A stretch of DNA of 64,000 nucleotides from Tannerellaceae bacterium (GCA_031255855.1 JAIRRS010000152.1:124001-188000); one strand, 5' to 3'; counted from the first letter of the stretch, positions 1 through 9,696 are shown. Notes: a model not told the origin generated them from the sequence alone. Translations and numbers: made by a program.

Positions 1-1
1 A

Positions 2-838
2 AAAGATACAGATATAAATATCAGCCAATCTCTCTCCAGATTACGGCATGGGGATGATGTGGTAATAAGAGAGTCAGGAATAACTGCATACAGATGTGTT
101 CGTTCTTCTTTTGTTGATAAAGGTTTTGACCATCCGTTTATCTTAATAGAAGAATTGACGAATGAATTATTGAAAATAGAAAAAAAGTCATACGAGGGAA
201 TTATACGAATGATGGCGCATGAAGTAAATAACTCTATTGGTTCCATCAGTCCTACCTTGAGTGTCGTATCTGGTATATTCAAAGACGACATAGATCAGAA
301 ATTTTCATATGTATTACCGGCTGTTTCAGCGTCTTTGGAAAGATGCCTACATTTGGGCAAATTCATCAGCAATTTTGCGCAGGTAGTAAAACTCCCCGAA
401 CCTCATAAAACAAATGTGGATTTAAACGAACTGGTCAAATCGGCAGAGGCTCTCACCAGTATCGAATGTCAACATCGGAATATAAGGCTTGAATTGCATT
501 TATGCGACAAAAAATGTATCGCATTTGTGGATGCAATACAGATTGAGCAAGTCCTGGTCAACATTATAAAAAACGCGTATGAGGCAATAGACGAAAAGGG
601 TATAATTAAAATAGTCACACAAATTGAACCATTATCTATTATTATCTCAAATAATGGCCCGGAACTTACTGAAGAAAATAGACAAAATTTATTCGTCCCA
701 TTTTTCACCACGAAAGACACAGGGCAAGGAATAGGATTAATGGTTATTCGCGAAATATTAAAAAATCATCAAGCTAACTTCAAGTTTTATTCTGAAAACG
801 GATGGACTAAATTCGATATTATGTTTAAAACCCTTTGA
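2..838 (+). CDS. Sensor histidine kinase, NtrY-like (5' end outside window)
   Basis: The reading frame is open to the first bases of the window, so this is the C-terminal part of a longer protein; an internal GTG at 59 is not needed as a start. The visible part has an H-box (MMAHEVNNS, phosphoacceptor His), an N-box (NIIKNAYEA), a G1 box (ISNNGPEL) and a G2 box (TGQGIGLMV), which is a complete dimerisation/phosphoacceptor plus HATPase_c module. Kinases of this type autophosphorylate the His and pass phosphate to a response regulator; the HEVNN spelling is common in NtrY-like kinases. The sensing part and the partner regulator, probably encoded upstream, are not visible. The gene ends about 110 bases before holB on the same strand. 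Confidence 0.85.
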   Translation, partial: KDTDINISQSLSRLRHGDDVVIRESGITAYRCVRSSFVDKGFDHPFILIEELTNELLKIEKKSYEGIIRMMAHEVNNSIGSISPTLSVVSGIFKDDIDQKFSYVLPAVSASLERCLHLGKFISNFAQVVKLPEPHKTNVDLNELVKSAEALTSIECQHRNIRLELHLCDKKCIAFVDAIQIEQVLVNIIKNAYEAIDEKGIIKIVTQIEPLSIIISNNGPELTEENRQNLFVPFFTTKDTGQGIGLMVIREILKNHQANFKFYSENGWTKFDIMFKTL

Positions 839-949
839 TGTATTTTCCCAAAACTGTTTTTTCCAACTTTTGATAATTTTAGTGGAGGAAATCCCTCTTT
901 GCTTAATTGGGGAAATTGTGCTACTTTTGAATCTTTATTTACGGACGGC

Positions 950-2071
950 ATGTATTTTAAAGACGTTATCGGGCAACAAGACATGAAGCAGCGGCTGATA
1001 GAATCCGCCAAACGGGATGTCGTACCCCACGCCCAACTATTTTGCGAGCAAGGAGGGACGGGAGCATTTCCGCTGGCATTGGCTTACGCGCGATATCTGA
1101 ATTGTGCCAATCCTTCGGATACGGATGCTTGCGGACATTGCCCTTCATGTGTAAAATTTAATGGACTGGCACATCCCGACCTCCATTTTGTTTTCCCGAT
1201 TGTAACCAAAAAGGAGGCTAAAAAAGACGTTTGTGACGACTATTTACCCGAATGGCGTACTTTTCTGAAGAAGCAGCCTTACTTCAACATGAATAATTGG
1301 TTGGAGGCGATAGATGCCGGCAATTCGCAAGCTATTATCTATTCGAAAGAGAGTGATGAAATTATCCGTAAGCTAAGCCTTAAAATATATGAAGCCACTT
1401 ACCGGATATTGTTTGTGTGGCTTCCTGAAAAGATGCATCAGGCCTGCGCGAACAAATTGCTGAAAATCATAGAAGAACCTCCACAAAACACGGTTATCCT
1501 GATGGTATCGGAAGAACCCGATATGATATTGGGAACCATCCAGTCGCGTGCGCAAAGGATAAACATACGGGGAATCAAACAAGAAGACATGATAGAGGCC
1601 CTTGAGCGTGAAATGCTGGAACCGGATGCGGCCAAAGAGATTGCCCACTTGGCAAGTGGTAATTATCAGAAAGCTTTGGAACTTATCAGCGTAAATGAAG
1701 AAAATGAATTTTTCCTTGGACAATTCAAGGAGATGATGCGCAACTCGTGGGCGCGTAATGTAAAAGCGATGAAAGTAACCGCCGATTTGCTTGCCGGTAT
1801 CGGACGAGAACGACAAAAAAACTTCCTGGCTTATTGCCAACATTTGATTCGCGAAAACTTTATGTATCGCTTCCAGACAAACGAATTGAATTACATGAAC
1901 CGCAAAGAAGCAGAATTCGCCGTCAAATTCGCACCTTTTGTCAATGAACGGAATGTATTCGAACTTATGGACGAATTATCCAAGGCTGAAGGACATATAA
2001 CCCAAAATGTGAATGCCAAAATGGTATTCTTTGATTTATCATTGCGCATCACGGTATTTATAAGACGGTAA
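950..2071 (+). CDS. holB: DNA polymerase III subunit delta'
   Basis: Clamp-loader delta' subunit, 373 residues, acting in the gamma/tau complex that loads the sliding clamp. The start is placed at ATG 950 (MYFKDVIGQ), which matches family N-termini; the frame is open from a TTG at 899 but those 17 residues look unrelated. An N-terminal AAA+ fold is visible with a P-loop remnant (GGTGAF, 35-40) lacking the Walker A lysine, as is usual for delta', which does not hydrolyse ATP. A zinc module has Cys52, 61, 64 and 67. The later block with NKLLKIIEEPP is the family signature. It lies between a histidine kinase and gldB, all on the plus strand. Confidence 0.92.
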   Translation: MYFKDVIGQQDMKQRLIESAKRDVVPHAQLFCEQGGTGAFPLALAYARYLNCANPSDTDACGHCPSCVKFNGLAHPDLHFVFPIVTKKEAKKDVCDDYLPEWRTFLKKQPYFNMNNWLEAIDAGNSQAIIYSKESDEIIRKLSLKIYEATYRILFVWLPEKMHQACANKLLKIIEEPPQNTVILMVSEEPDMILGTIQSRAQRINIRGIKQEDMIEALEREMLEPDAAKEIAHLASGNYQKALELISVNEENEFFLGQFKEMMRNSWARNVKAMKVTADLLAGIGRERQKNFLAYCQHLIRENFMYRFQTNELNYMNRKEAEFAVKFAPFVNERNVFELMDELSKAEGHITQNVNAKMVFFDLSLRITVFIRR

Positions 2072-2154
2072 CCGAAGAACAAAATAATCAAACAATTCGT
2101 TAGCATCTACAATATAAACCTATTCAAATCGTTACTTTATATATGGTAAAGTAG

Positions 2155-3153
2155 ATGTTTATGCGTGCGGAAATTTTTCTTTTATTTGCCCTTTTATTGT
2201 CTTGTACAAGTTGTAAAAGCCAGGAAAAAAATCCTTTTTCCGATGCTGAACCTATCCATATCCGGCGTTTTGATAAGGATTTGTATCGTTTGATTGATTC
2301 GGGAGATTCCACCCTTCGACGCCGGCTCCTCCGGGAATATCCGAATATGTTTGAGGTAATCGGGAAAGGTATCCTGAATATGCAATCGCCTGAGACGCCC
2401 GGCTTTTTTGGCCGCCTGACAAATTATTATTCCGAACCTACTTTAAAAGGACTATATCGTGATGCCATTACCTTATATGACAACATTGATGATATAGAAC
2501 AACAATTGGGGTGTGGTTTTGCCTGCCTGAAGCATCATTTCCCTTCCATGAGTATTCCCAACGTGTATATGCACGTATCCGGGTTAAACCAAAACGTCCT
2601 GGTGGCGGAAAACCTCTTGTCTGTATCTATTGATAAGTACATGGGGAAAACATATCCTTTATATCTTGACTTCTTCTATGATTACCAATTGGAAAATATG
2701 CAGCGTTCTCATGTCGTACCCGATTATTTGTCGGGGTGGCTTTTGGCCGAATATCCCTTTACAGGAAAAGAAAATGTTTTATTAGAACGTATGATATATG
2801 AAGGTAAAATCAAATATTTGGTTTCACAAGCGTTACCAGACATTCCCCCTTATGAATTGATGGGGTATTCGGAGTCAGACTACGAATGGTGTAAAGCACA
2901 TGAAAAAACAATCTGGAAAGCTATAATAGAGCGCAAGCACCTCTATACGCCTGACCATATGACTACCAATAAATATATTGAAAATACGCCAAGTACATTC
3001 TTGTCGTCCGATGCCCCCGGTAAGTTAGGTATATGGATGGGCTGGCAGATTGTAAACAAATATATGCAAGAAACTCAAACAACACCCGGAGAGCTGATGA
3101 AGCAGGAAAACGCACAGGAAATACTGACAGCCTCGAAATACAAACCTTTCTAA
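2155..3153 (+). CDS. gldB: GldB-like lipoprotein
   Basis: A lipoprotein of 332 residues with a hydrophobic signal ending in a cysteine lipobox (LLLSCTSC, Cys17 or Cys20). The body has the layout of the Bacteroidota GldB family: an early FDKDLY segment, a YPNMFE segment and a middle part with YPLYLDFFYDYQ. In gliding flavobacteria GldB is needed for motility; in non-gliding Bacteroidales the family persists with unclear function, possibly envelope-related, and some of its relatives are classed as DUF2268-type predicted zinc proteases. No complete HExxH is seen here, so protease activity is doubtful. A clear terminator follows at 3203. Confidence 0.75.
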   Translation: MFMRAEIFLLFALLLSCTSCKSQEKNPFSDAEPIHIRRFDKDLYRLIDSGDSTLRRRLLREYPNMFEVIGKGILNMQSPETPGFFGRLTNYYSEPTLKGLYRDAITLYDNIDDIEQQLGCGFACLKHHFPSMSIPNVYMHVSGLNQNVLVAENLLSVSIDKYMGKTYPLYLDFFYDYQLENMQRSHVVPDYLSGWLLAEYPFTGKENVLLERMIYEGKIKYLVSQALPDIPPYELMGYSESDYEWCKAHEKTIWKAIIERKHLYTPDHMTTNKYIENTPSTFLSSDAPGKLGIWMGWQIVNKYMQETQTTPGELMKQENAQEILTASKYKPF

Positions 3154-3202
3154 ATAAGAATGTAATGTTTGAAAAGCAGGTAGTAGAGAGGATATAGATA
3201 GG

Positions 3203-3223
3203 GCAGACCTTCGGGTCTGCTTT
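3203..3223 (+). terminator. Rho-independent terminator after gldB-like gene
   Basis: Perfect 7-bp stem GCAGACC (3203-3209) and GGTCTGC (3214-3220) with a TTCG tetraloop, followed by TTTGTTT. It lies 50 bases after the gldB-like stop. Confidence 0.85.
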
Positions 3224-3320
3224 GTTTCCCACTGCTTCAAATAACGTCCTTATAAAGGAAAGATGTGTTTTTAAACAGATACCAATAAAAAGATGTATTT
3301 TTATCCCAACTTTTATAGAA

Positions 3321-4076
3321 ATGATTTTCAGCGAGTTTCGACCTCATATATTACTTACTCCATACATTGAAACATATTGGTCTGTATGCGGGTTTAAGGA
3401 AAAAGAAGAATTTCATAAAATTCTTCCAGATGGCTGTGTTGACATTATTTTTTCTATAGGAGAAAATAGACAGTTTGGTTTAGAGCCAATCTTGCCAAAT
3501 ATAGTTGGGACGATGACCACTTATTTGGAGGGTTCTTATTCAAACAATGTAAATATGCTGGGTATACGGTTTAAACCTACAGGCATCACGGCGTTTACAC
3601 GAATACCAATATATGAATTTACAGACCAACGAATAGGTTTAGACTATAGAGAAACCATATTTGACGAGTCTTTCTTTGCCGAATTACCTGAAAAAAGAAC
3701 TACAGGAGACTGTATTCGACATTTAGATTCCTATCTGATAAAAAAACTAAATCGCGTTTTTACTCCTGAGGATCAAATTGTTTATGCTGTGAACTTAATC
3801 CAACAAACAAATGGCTTACTCCCTTTAATGGAGGTTGCAAACAAAAGCTGTTTGTCTATTCGGCATTTTGAACGTAAATTCAAAAATGCAGTAGGTATTT
3901 CGCCTAAAACATTCAGCAAAATCATAAAATTTCAATACACCCGAACTTATTTGAAAAGAAACAAAAATATTAGTTTATTCTCTGCTGCTATTGATTGTGG
4001 TTACTATGACCAATCGCATTTAATTAAAGATTTTAGAGTCCTCTCGGGAAACACTCCTTCCGATTTCAAAAAATAA
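3321..4076 (+). CDS. AraC-family transcriptional regulator (DUF6597-type N-terminus)
   Basis: A DNA-binding regulator of 251 residues. The start is placed at ATG 3321 (MIFSEFRPH); an upstream in-frame ATG at 3222 would overlap the preceding terminator and add unrelated residues. The N-terminal half (ILLTPYIETYWSV, LPDGCVDIIFS) is the effector/cupin-like part often labelled DUF6597. The last 100 residues contain two helix-turn-helix motifs with AraC signatures (CLSIRHFERKFKNAVGISPK; CGYYDQSHLIKDFR). It probably controls the VOC gene that starts 59 bases downstream. Base composition is AT-rich against the flanking genes, which suggests acquisition together with that gene. Confidence 0.88.
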   Translation: MIFSEFRPHILLTPYIETYWSVCGFKEKEEFHKILPDGCVDIIFSIGENRQFGLEPILPNIVGTMTTYLEGSYSNNVNMLGIRFKPTGITAFTRIPIYEFTDQRIGLDYRETIFDESFFAELPEKRTTGDCIRHLDSYLIKKLNRVFTPEDQIVYAVNLIQQTNGLLPLMEVANKSCLSIRHFERKFKNAVGISPKTFSKIIKFQYTRTYLKRNKNISLFSAAIDCGYYDQSHLIKDFRVLSGNTPSDFKK

Positions 4077-4135
4077 TAAAGTCGTTTTTTTACACTGGTT
4101 GTCTTCGTTTGGCATTGTATTTTTGTATCAAAAAC

Positions 4136-4966
4136 ATGAAGGCGAAAGTTGTATTAATCATTGTGCTTCTTCTTGGTATGTATAATCCAATTAGTGCACA
4201 GCAAAATATAGATAAAATGAACTATCAATCGTTGATCCCCAATATGGGAGTTAAGAGTGTGAATGAAACAGTAAAATTCTATACAGAGATGTTAGGCTTT
4301 AAACTGTTAGTTGGTCTTCCTGAAAGTGGAGAATATATTTTCGCAATTATCAATGCCGGAAATGTAAACCTTATGTTTCAGCAAATGGATAATCTACAAG
4401 AAGAATATCCTGATTTGAAAAACAGAAATGAAAAAGCTGTTTTTACGTTTTATGTGAAGTTACAAAATAAAAACACATTGTATGAAAAAATCAGAAACTC
4501 TGATTTTTTGGTTAAGGAGATGCATACAACGTCCTATGGAGCTGAGGAATTTGCTATTAGCGACAATAATGGCTTTATTCTTACTATTACTGAAGATGTT
4601 GAAAGCAAAACACAAATCAAGAATTATGACAATTTCTTTTTACCTGTAGACGATTATGAAAAATGCAAACAATTTTATTCTGAAACACTTGGATTAAAAA
4701 TGAAATTTGAATTTGCGGCACAAGGAATGGCTGCTTTTTGCGTGGGAGATGAAGAACCTGCGATTATTCTAAAAGACAAGAAAAAATTTCCAAATGCAAA
4801 ACCTACTATTTGGATAGAAGTTTCTGATGTAAGAGAACTATACAATGAAATGAACGGAAAAGGAGTAACATTCGTAACAGAACCGTTCAAGATTAGAACA
4901 GGGTGGGCGATAGAATTTACCGACCCATCGGGGAATACACTGGGTTTTACGGATTATCTACAATAA
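4136..4966 (+). CDS. Exported protein with two VOC (glyoxalase/bleomycin-resistance) domains
   Basis: A 276-residue protein started at ATG 4136. Residues 1-22 form a signal peptide (KAKVVLIIVLLLG then ISAQQ), so export is predicted; this is unusual because VOC proteins are mostly cytoplasmic. Two VOC repeats follow (about 30-145 and 155-274), each with the paired beta-alpha-beta-beta-beta pattern (SVNETVKFYTEMLGF; DYEKCKQFYSETLGL). The family includes glyoxalases, dioxygenases and antibiotic-binding proteins; substrate and metal use cannot be told here. It is probably co-regulated by the AraC gene upstream. A TATTTTTG element at 4118-4125 matches the Bacteroidota -7 box but would give a very short leader. 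Confidence 0.8.
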   Translation: MKAKVVLIIVLLLGMYNPISAQQNIDKMNYQSLIPNMGVKSVNETVKFYTEMLGFKLLVGLPESGEYIFAIINAGNVNLMFQQMDNLQEEYPDLKNRNEKAVFTFYVKLQNKNTLYEKIRNSDFLVKEMHTTSYGAEEFAISDNNGFILTITEDVESKTQIKNYDNFFLPVDDYEKCKQFYSETLGLKMKFEFAAQGMAAFCVGDEEPAIILKDKKKFPNAKPTIWIEVSDVRELYNEMNGKGVTFVTEPFKIRTGWAIEFTDPSGNTLGFTDYLQ

Positions 4967-4997
4967 AAAAACCGCCCTATTCTCGCGAACAAGACGG
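4965..4997 (-). terminator. Terminator of the alpha-glucan operon (minus strand)
   Basis: Read on the minus strand this is an 11-bp stem (4997-4987 with 4982-4972, including three G-U pairs) with a 4-base loop, followed by seven Us (4971-4965). It lies downstream of the minus-strand operon and overlaps the stop codon of the convergent VOC gene. Confidence 0.75.
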
Positions 4998-5074
4998 ATA
5001 ACCTAATCTAACTTAATTCTAATACCATGAAAAATACTATATTATGATAACAGAACTAAGAAGAAAAAGTTCAA

Positions 5075-6385
5075 CTATTTCTCAATAATCTTTTTTTGGG
5101 CAGATTTTTTCTTTTCAAGTTCTTCTACTTTCTTTTTTAACTTTTCTATTGTTTTGTTCTGATTATTAATTGTAGTAAGAAGCGAATTTAATTCTTCATC
5201 ATCGATGGAAGACGGATATTGTGCTTCTACACGGAATTTGAAATCAGACAAAACATTCATGTAATTATTGAATGCTTCGTACGGGTTATCGTACGGGCTA
5301 AATCCCTTTTCACCCGGATGTTTCGTATTCATATAATAGAAATGGTCGCTACTTTGCAAATAGAGCCAATCTTGCTGGATACTTCTTTCCGTTATTAAAT
5401 GCACTCGTTTGCTTACCTCTTTTATTTTATCGAATGCCTCTTGCTGGAGAACGTTTCCAAGCCATGAACTACAGTCTTTTTCTTCGTCTACCCACGACAT
5501 CGGGAAAGGAACTGATATGGCGTCTACGGGTTTCAATAAATTAAAGACTTCTGATGGCAACGAAAAACCAATGCCTTTCTCGGCTGCAAAACGTGGAAGC
5601 GCCCTGAAAAAGTCGAAAATCCCTGATTCGGCCGGATGGAAAGAACCTAAAACGTCGTAGTTCATAAACAAGTTGATTACCTGCTCTTCCTCAGGAGTAG
5701 ACGCAATCCACGACATATACTTATCAGCCGTTAAAGGATATTCGCTCCAACTGTAGTTGTTGAAGCGGATGGATAAGTCTTCACTGAAACGGTCATTTTT
5801 CAATAAAAGTTGTAATTCCGGATTGATGATGGACTTATACAGGTAATTAGGGCTTTTCCATCCTAAAACGTGCTTGGCGCCTTCTGTCAGCATTCCTTTA
5901 TAACCCATATTGTAGACGATTTCTGATATTTCATCGGAATAAATCAGTTCCGTGTTACGAAATACTTTCGGTTCGACGCCAAACAAGGAATATATTTTTT
6001 CTTTGTGCAATCCTACTTGCTTCTTGAATTCTTCTTCATTTCCCAACGAGGCAAGCGAATGAGCGTACGTTTCAGATAAAAATTCGACATTTCCGGTTTT
6101 AACAAGTTCTTTGAAGCCATCCAATACTTCGGGGGTATAAATTTCCATCTGTTCAAGGGCGGTACCTGAGATGGAAAAAGCCGCTTTAAACTTGCCGCCG
6201 CTGTCTTTTATCATTTCCATGAAAAGCCTGTTTGCCGGAATGTAGCAACGTTCGGCGATCCTCCGGATTATTTCTTCATTCTGGAAGTCGTCATAATAAT
6301 AATGGTCGTTCCCTATATCAAAGAAACGGTATCTTTTCAGTCGGAATGGCTGATGTATTTGAAAATAGAAGCATATTGTTTTCAT
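5075..6385 (-). CDS. Glycoside hydrolase family 57 alpha-amylase-like enzyme
   Basis: A GH57 enzyme of 436 residues acting on alpha-1,4-glucans by a retaining mechanism. Near the N-terminus YFQIHQPFR gives the family HQP motif. The likely nucleophile is Glu146 in FRNTELIYSDE and the acid/base Asp244 in NYDVLGSFH. No signal peptide is present, so it acts in the cytoplasm. The last 35 residues are a Lys/Glu-rich coiled coil (about 400-436), an extension beyond the catalytic part. It is the last gene of a minus-strand operon, 22 bases after the GT4 gene; the same trio (debranching enzyme, glycosyltransferase, GH57) is typical of Bacteroidales glycogen or storage-glucan metabolism. Confidence 0.92.
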   Translation of the reverse strand: MKTICFYFQIHQPFRLKRYRFFDIGNDHYYYDDFQNEEIIRRIAERCYIPANRLFMEMIKDSGGKFKAAFSISGTALEQMEIYTPEVLDGFKELVKTGNVEFLSETYAHSLASLGNEEEFKKQVGLHKEKIYSLFGVEPKVFRNTELIYSDEISEIVYNMGYKGMLTEGAKHVLGWKSPNYLYKSIINPELQLLLKNDRFSEDLSIRFNNYSWSEYPLTADKYMSWIASTPEEEQVINLFMNYDVLGSFHPAESGIFDFFRALPRFAAEKGIGFSLPSEVFNLLKPVDAISVPFPMSWVDEEKDCSSWLGNVLQQEAFDKIKEVSKRVHLITERSIQQDWLYLQSSDHFYYMNTKHPGEKGFSPYDNPYEAFNNYMNVLSDFKFRVEAQYPSSIDDEELNSLLTTINNQNKTIEKLKKKVEELEKKKSAQKKIIEK

Positions 6386-6407
6386 ACTATATCATATTTT
6401 ATTGTTC

Positions 6408-7676
6408 TTATCGATTGGTTACCTGTTCGTATATACGGCGTACTTTTTGTCCGGCATATTCCCACTTAATATTATCCACCTCTTTTTTCCCTTCTTCTTG
6501 CAAAAATCTGTGCATGGCGGGATAGGTGATAATAGAGTACATGGCGTCAGCCATCGCTTCAATATCCCAGTAATCCACTTTGACCGCATAATCCAGGATT
6601 TCCGCACAACCGGATTGTTTGGATATGATGGAAGGAACGCCGCATTGCATCGCCTCCAAAGGTGAGATACCAAATGGCTCTGAAACAGAAGGCATCACAT
6701 ATACATCACTGGCTTTAAATACTTCATATACCTGTTTTCCTTTCATAAAACCGGTAAAATGGAACCTGTCTGATATATTACGCGAAGCAGCCAGGCGAAT
6801 CATATCATCCATCTTATCACCACTTCCGGCCATGACAAAACGGGCATGTGGGGCTTTCGACAGTACTTTGGCTGCCGCTTCAACGAAATATTCGGGCCCT
6901 TTCTGCATGGTTATACGACCCAGAAAAGTTATCACTTTGTCTTTTACTCCCTTTTTATCGGGGATGGCCAGGATTTCCGGGCTTAGCGGTTCTACGGCGT
7001 TATGGATTGTTGTCACTTTCGACGGGTCTTGATGATACTTTTCAATAACCGTTTGGCGTGTAAGGTTGCTTACGGTTATTATGTGGTCGGCGTTGTCCAT
7101 ACCGTTCTTTTCTATGCCATACACATCCGGGTTTACATTTCCGCGGCTACGGTCGTAGTCAGTGGCATGTACATGGATTACCAACGGTTTTCCACTGATA
7201 TTCTTCGAATGGATACCTGCCGGATAGGTCAACCAGTCGTGTGCATGGATAACATCAAATGGCTCAGTTCGTGCAATTACTCCCGCAACGATAGAATAGT
7301 TGTTGATTTCTTCTAATAAATTATCCGGATAACGGCCGGAGAATTCTATACACCCTAAATCATTTACATGACGGTAGCTGAAATCTGCATATAGATGATC
7401 CCGGTAGTCATAATACTTCTGTGGATCCATAAACCGTCCGATACGATGCTTTACATGTTCCCAATGTGTGTCACGCCAAACGATCGGGACATTGTTTGCC
7501 CCTACTATCTTCAGGAAACTTTGGTCTTCGTCGCCCCATGGTTTGGGGATAACAAATGTTATATCCATATCAGGTTGCAAGGCCATTCCCCTTGTTAAAC
7601 CAAAACTGGCGGTTCCTAATCCTCCCAAAATATGCGGGGGGAACTCCCATCCATACATTAATGCTCTCATACGCAA
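6408..7676 (-). CDS. GT4-family glycosyltransferase (glycogen synthase-like)
   Basis: A retaining GT-B glycosyltransferase of 422 residues. The N-terminus has GWEFPPHILGGLG, the acceptor-side glycine-rich loop of glycogen synthase-like GT4 enzymes. The C-terminal domain carries the EX7E motif (SEPFGISPLEAMQCGVP) and a nucleotide-sugar binding segment starting with FLGRITMQKGPEY. Its position between a debranching enzyme and a GH57 amylase argues that it extends or transfers alpha-glucan chains in the cytoplasm, probably from an NDP-glucose donor. It starts 6 bases after the debranching enzyme gene, so the two are co-transcribed. Confidence 0.88.
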   Translation of the reverse strand: MRMRALMYGWEFPPHILGGLGTASFGLTRGMALQPDMDITFVIPKPWGDEDQSFLKIVGANNVPIVWRDTHWEHVKHRIGRFMDPQKYYDYRDHLYADFSYRHVNDLGCIEFSGRYPDNLLEEINNYSIVAGVIARTEPFDVIHAHDWLTYPAGIHSKNISGKPLVIHVHATDYDRSRGNVNPDVYGIEKNGMDNADHIITVSNLTRQTVIEKYHQDPSKVTTIHNAVEPLSPEILAIPDKKGVKDKVITFLGRITMQKGPEYFVEAAAKVLSKAPHARFVMAGSGDKMDDMIRLAASRNISDRFHFTGFMKGKQVYEVFKASDVYVMPSVSEPFGISPLEAMQCGVPSIISKQSGCAEILDYAVKVDYWDIEAMADAMYSIITYPAMHRFLQEEGKKEVDNIKWEYAGQKVRRIYEQVTNR

Positions 7677-7682
7677 CGATAG

Positions 7683-9623
7683 TTAGTTATTATCGTATTT
7701 TTCTAATATTTTTGATACTCTCAATATGGCCGCTACGTTCATGGCAAACGAAATGGCTCCCCGTCCTGTAAACGGAGGGTTGCCGTCAAACAATTCGGGA
7801 ATTGTGCCAATGCAATGCAACTTCACTTCTTCTTCCATACTGATGAGCATTCTCTTCACGAAAGAAACGCCGCTTTTTCCAAATATGCGCAAGTACGACT
7901 CTAAATAAGCCCCCAACAACCACGGCCAGGCGGTTCCTTGATGGTACGACAAATCGCGCTCTGTCTGCTGGCCGACATAATTCGGACGATAGCCTTCACT
8001 TTTAGGGCTTAACGAACGGATTCCTTTAGGGGTACGTAACTCTTTTGTTACGATATCCAATATAGGACGTTGAGCCGCTTTTTCCAAAGGTGAATAAGGC
8101 AATGCTATTGCGAAAATCATATTCGGCCTTACACTCCAGTCAACTTTTGAACCACTGACTGAATCGAACAAATATTTGTATCCATTTACAAATGTTTCCG
8201 AAAACGACTTCTTGACTTTTTCTATAAGTTTGGTTATCTTTTCAATAGGTTTGTCCCCATTCAAATCATTATTGTAGAAACAAAGCGCATTATACCATAA
8301 AGCGTTAAACTCTACGATATAGCCGGAACGTGACACAACAGGTTTGCCGTTTACCGTTGAATTCATCCACGTTATCGCTTTTTCCTTTCCTTCGGCGAAT
8401 AGTAAACCGTTCTCTGTCACCTTCATATCCGGGTGCTTTTGCGCAAGAATATATTCGATTATTTCCGCGACAAACTCGGCGTATAATTCCCCGCAACGTC
8501 TCATTCCCTGGTCTAAGGCGTAAAGCTGAATAGTATTGATGCACCATAGCAGGATGTCGGGCCGGTCTATTTCTTTAATAACCGGGTCTAAGCTACCGTC
8601 TTTCATGAAGTTTCTTAACGCCAGGATAGCTGTGTCAAGAATTTGTTCAAACCGTTTTGTGTCGTCGATGGATAATGTGCATCCCGGCAAGGATATAAAT
8701 AAATCACGAGCACGCACCTTAAACCATGGATAACCGGCTAATAAATAACGTGATTCACTTCCTTTGGGACGGAAATAGAATTGTTGGGCAGAATTTTTCA
8801 GGCAATTGATGAAACTCGTTCGGGGAATGCGTTTGGAAACCTCTTCTTCATACTGTGTTTTTAATGTGGTGGTGTCTACCTGGGCGTCTCCTGCATTAAA
8901 AATAATGGTTTCATTTTTATTTATAGGAATTTCAAAATAACCGGGGACAAATAGGTCTTCCTGATACGGGAACCCTCTTTCTTGTTCTTTCGGGTATTCC
9001 AATCCTCTGTACCAATAGGGCTCGGAGACAAATTTAACATCTTTGTTGAACTGCATAAACAATTCCGGGTAACCGTGATACAGGCACATCTTTATTCCAT
9101 TGGGCGCTTCTTCGTATGATTTGTTTATCACGTCATTTTCATAAGTAAGCTCGTTCGCACTCCTGAAAGCGAGGAACGGACGGAAGCGCAGGGTGGTTTC
9201 CGAATGTGCATCCTCAAGTTTATACTTAATCATAATACGGTTTTCATCCCGCGAAAAGACCTTTTCCTTTGAAAAAATAACTCCTCCCACCCGGTATAAA
9301 GCGCGGGGAACGGTATCACAGCTATATTCGCGTATATATTTATGTCCGTTCGGGCTAAAATGTTCACCATTATATTTATGTAAACCTAAATTAAACTCGG
9401 CTCCATGTTGAACGACTGTTTCATCGAAAGAAGACAAGATTACGTGGTTTTCGTCGTCTAATTCGGGTACAGGCATTACCAATAACCCATGATATTTACG
9501 AGTATTGCAATCTACAACAGTAGTACAATGGTAAGCGCCTTTTCTGTTTGTTCGGAGGACTTCACGGCTTAATGATTCTTGCAGGTTAATCATTATTGTT
9601 TTATCAAATTCAAGATAGCTCAT
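7683..9623 (-). CDS. Glycogen debranching enzyme (GH133, amylo-alpha-1,6-glucosidase)
   Basis: A 646-residue debranching enzyme of the archaeal/bacterial GH133 type. The N-terminal third is the accessory beta-rich domain (RKYHGLLVMPVPELDD); the rest is an (alpha/alpha)6 barrel with the family block AGYPWFKVRARDLFISLPG near the middle and QGTAWPWLLGAYLE plus FTGRGAISFAMNVA at the end. It removes alpha-1,6 branches so that the GH57 and GT4 neighbours can work on linear glucan. It is cytoplasmic, with no signal peptide. It is first in the operon, with a promoter at 9697-9728 (minus). Confidence 0.9.
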   Translation of the reverse strand: MSYLEFDKTIMINLQESLSREVLRTNRKGAYHCTTVVDCNTRKYHGLLVMPVPELDDENHVILSSFDETVVQHGAEFNLGLHKYNGEHFSPNGHKYIREYSCDTVPRALYRVGGVIFSKEKVFSRDENRIMIKYKLEDAHSETTLRFRPFLAFRSANELTYENDVINKSYEEAPNGIKMCLYHGYPELFMQFNKDVKFVSEPYWYRGLEYPKEQERGFPYQEDLFVPGYFEIPINKNETIIFNAGDAQVDTTTLKTQYEEEVSKRIPRTSFINCLKNSAQQFYFRPKGSESRYLLAGYPWFKVRARDLFISLPGCTLSIDDTKRFEQILDTAILALRNFMKDGSLDPVIKEIDRPDILLWCINTIQLYALDQGMRRCGELYAEFVAEIIEYILAQKHPDMKVTENGLLFAEGKEKAITWMNSTVNGKPVVSRSGYIVEFNALWYNALCFYNNDLNGDKPIEKITKLIEKVKKSFSETFVNGYKYLFDSVSGSKVDWSVRPNMIFAIALPYSPLEKAAQRPILDIVTKELRTPKGIRSLSPKSEGYRPNYVGQQTERDLSYHQGTAWPWLLGAYLESYLRIFGKSGVSFVKRMLISMEEEVKLHCIGTIPELFDGNPPFTGRGAISFAMNVAAILRVSKILEKYDNN

Positions 9624-9660
9624 ACTTACATATATGTTTAAGTTACAGGTGATATCAATT

Positions 9661-9693
9661 CTCGACAGCGTTGCTTTTTTTCATAATGTCGAG
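9661..9693 (-). promoter_or_regulatory. Hairpin at the predicted 5' end of the glucan operon mRNA
   Basis: Arms CTCGACA (9661-9667) and TGTCGAG (9687-9693) are perfect inverted repeats. They lie just downstream of the predicted -7 box, so the hairpin would form at or near the very 5' end of the transcript, about 38 bases before the start codon. A role in mRNA stability or as an operator is inference. Confidence 0.4.
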
Positions 9694-9696
9694 TAT

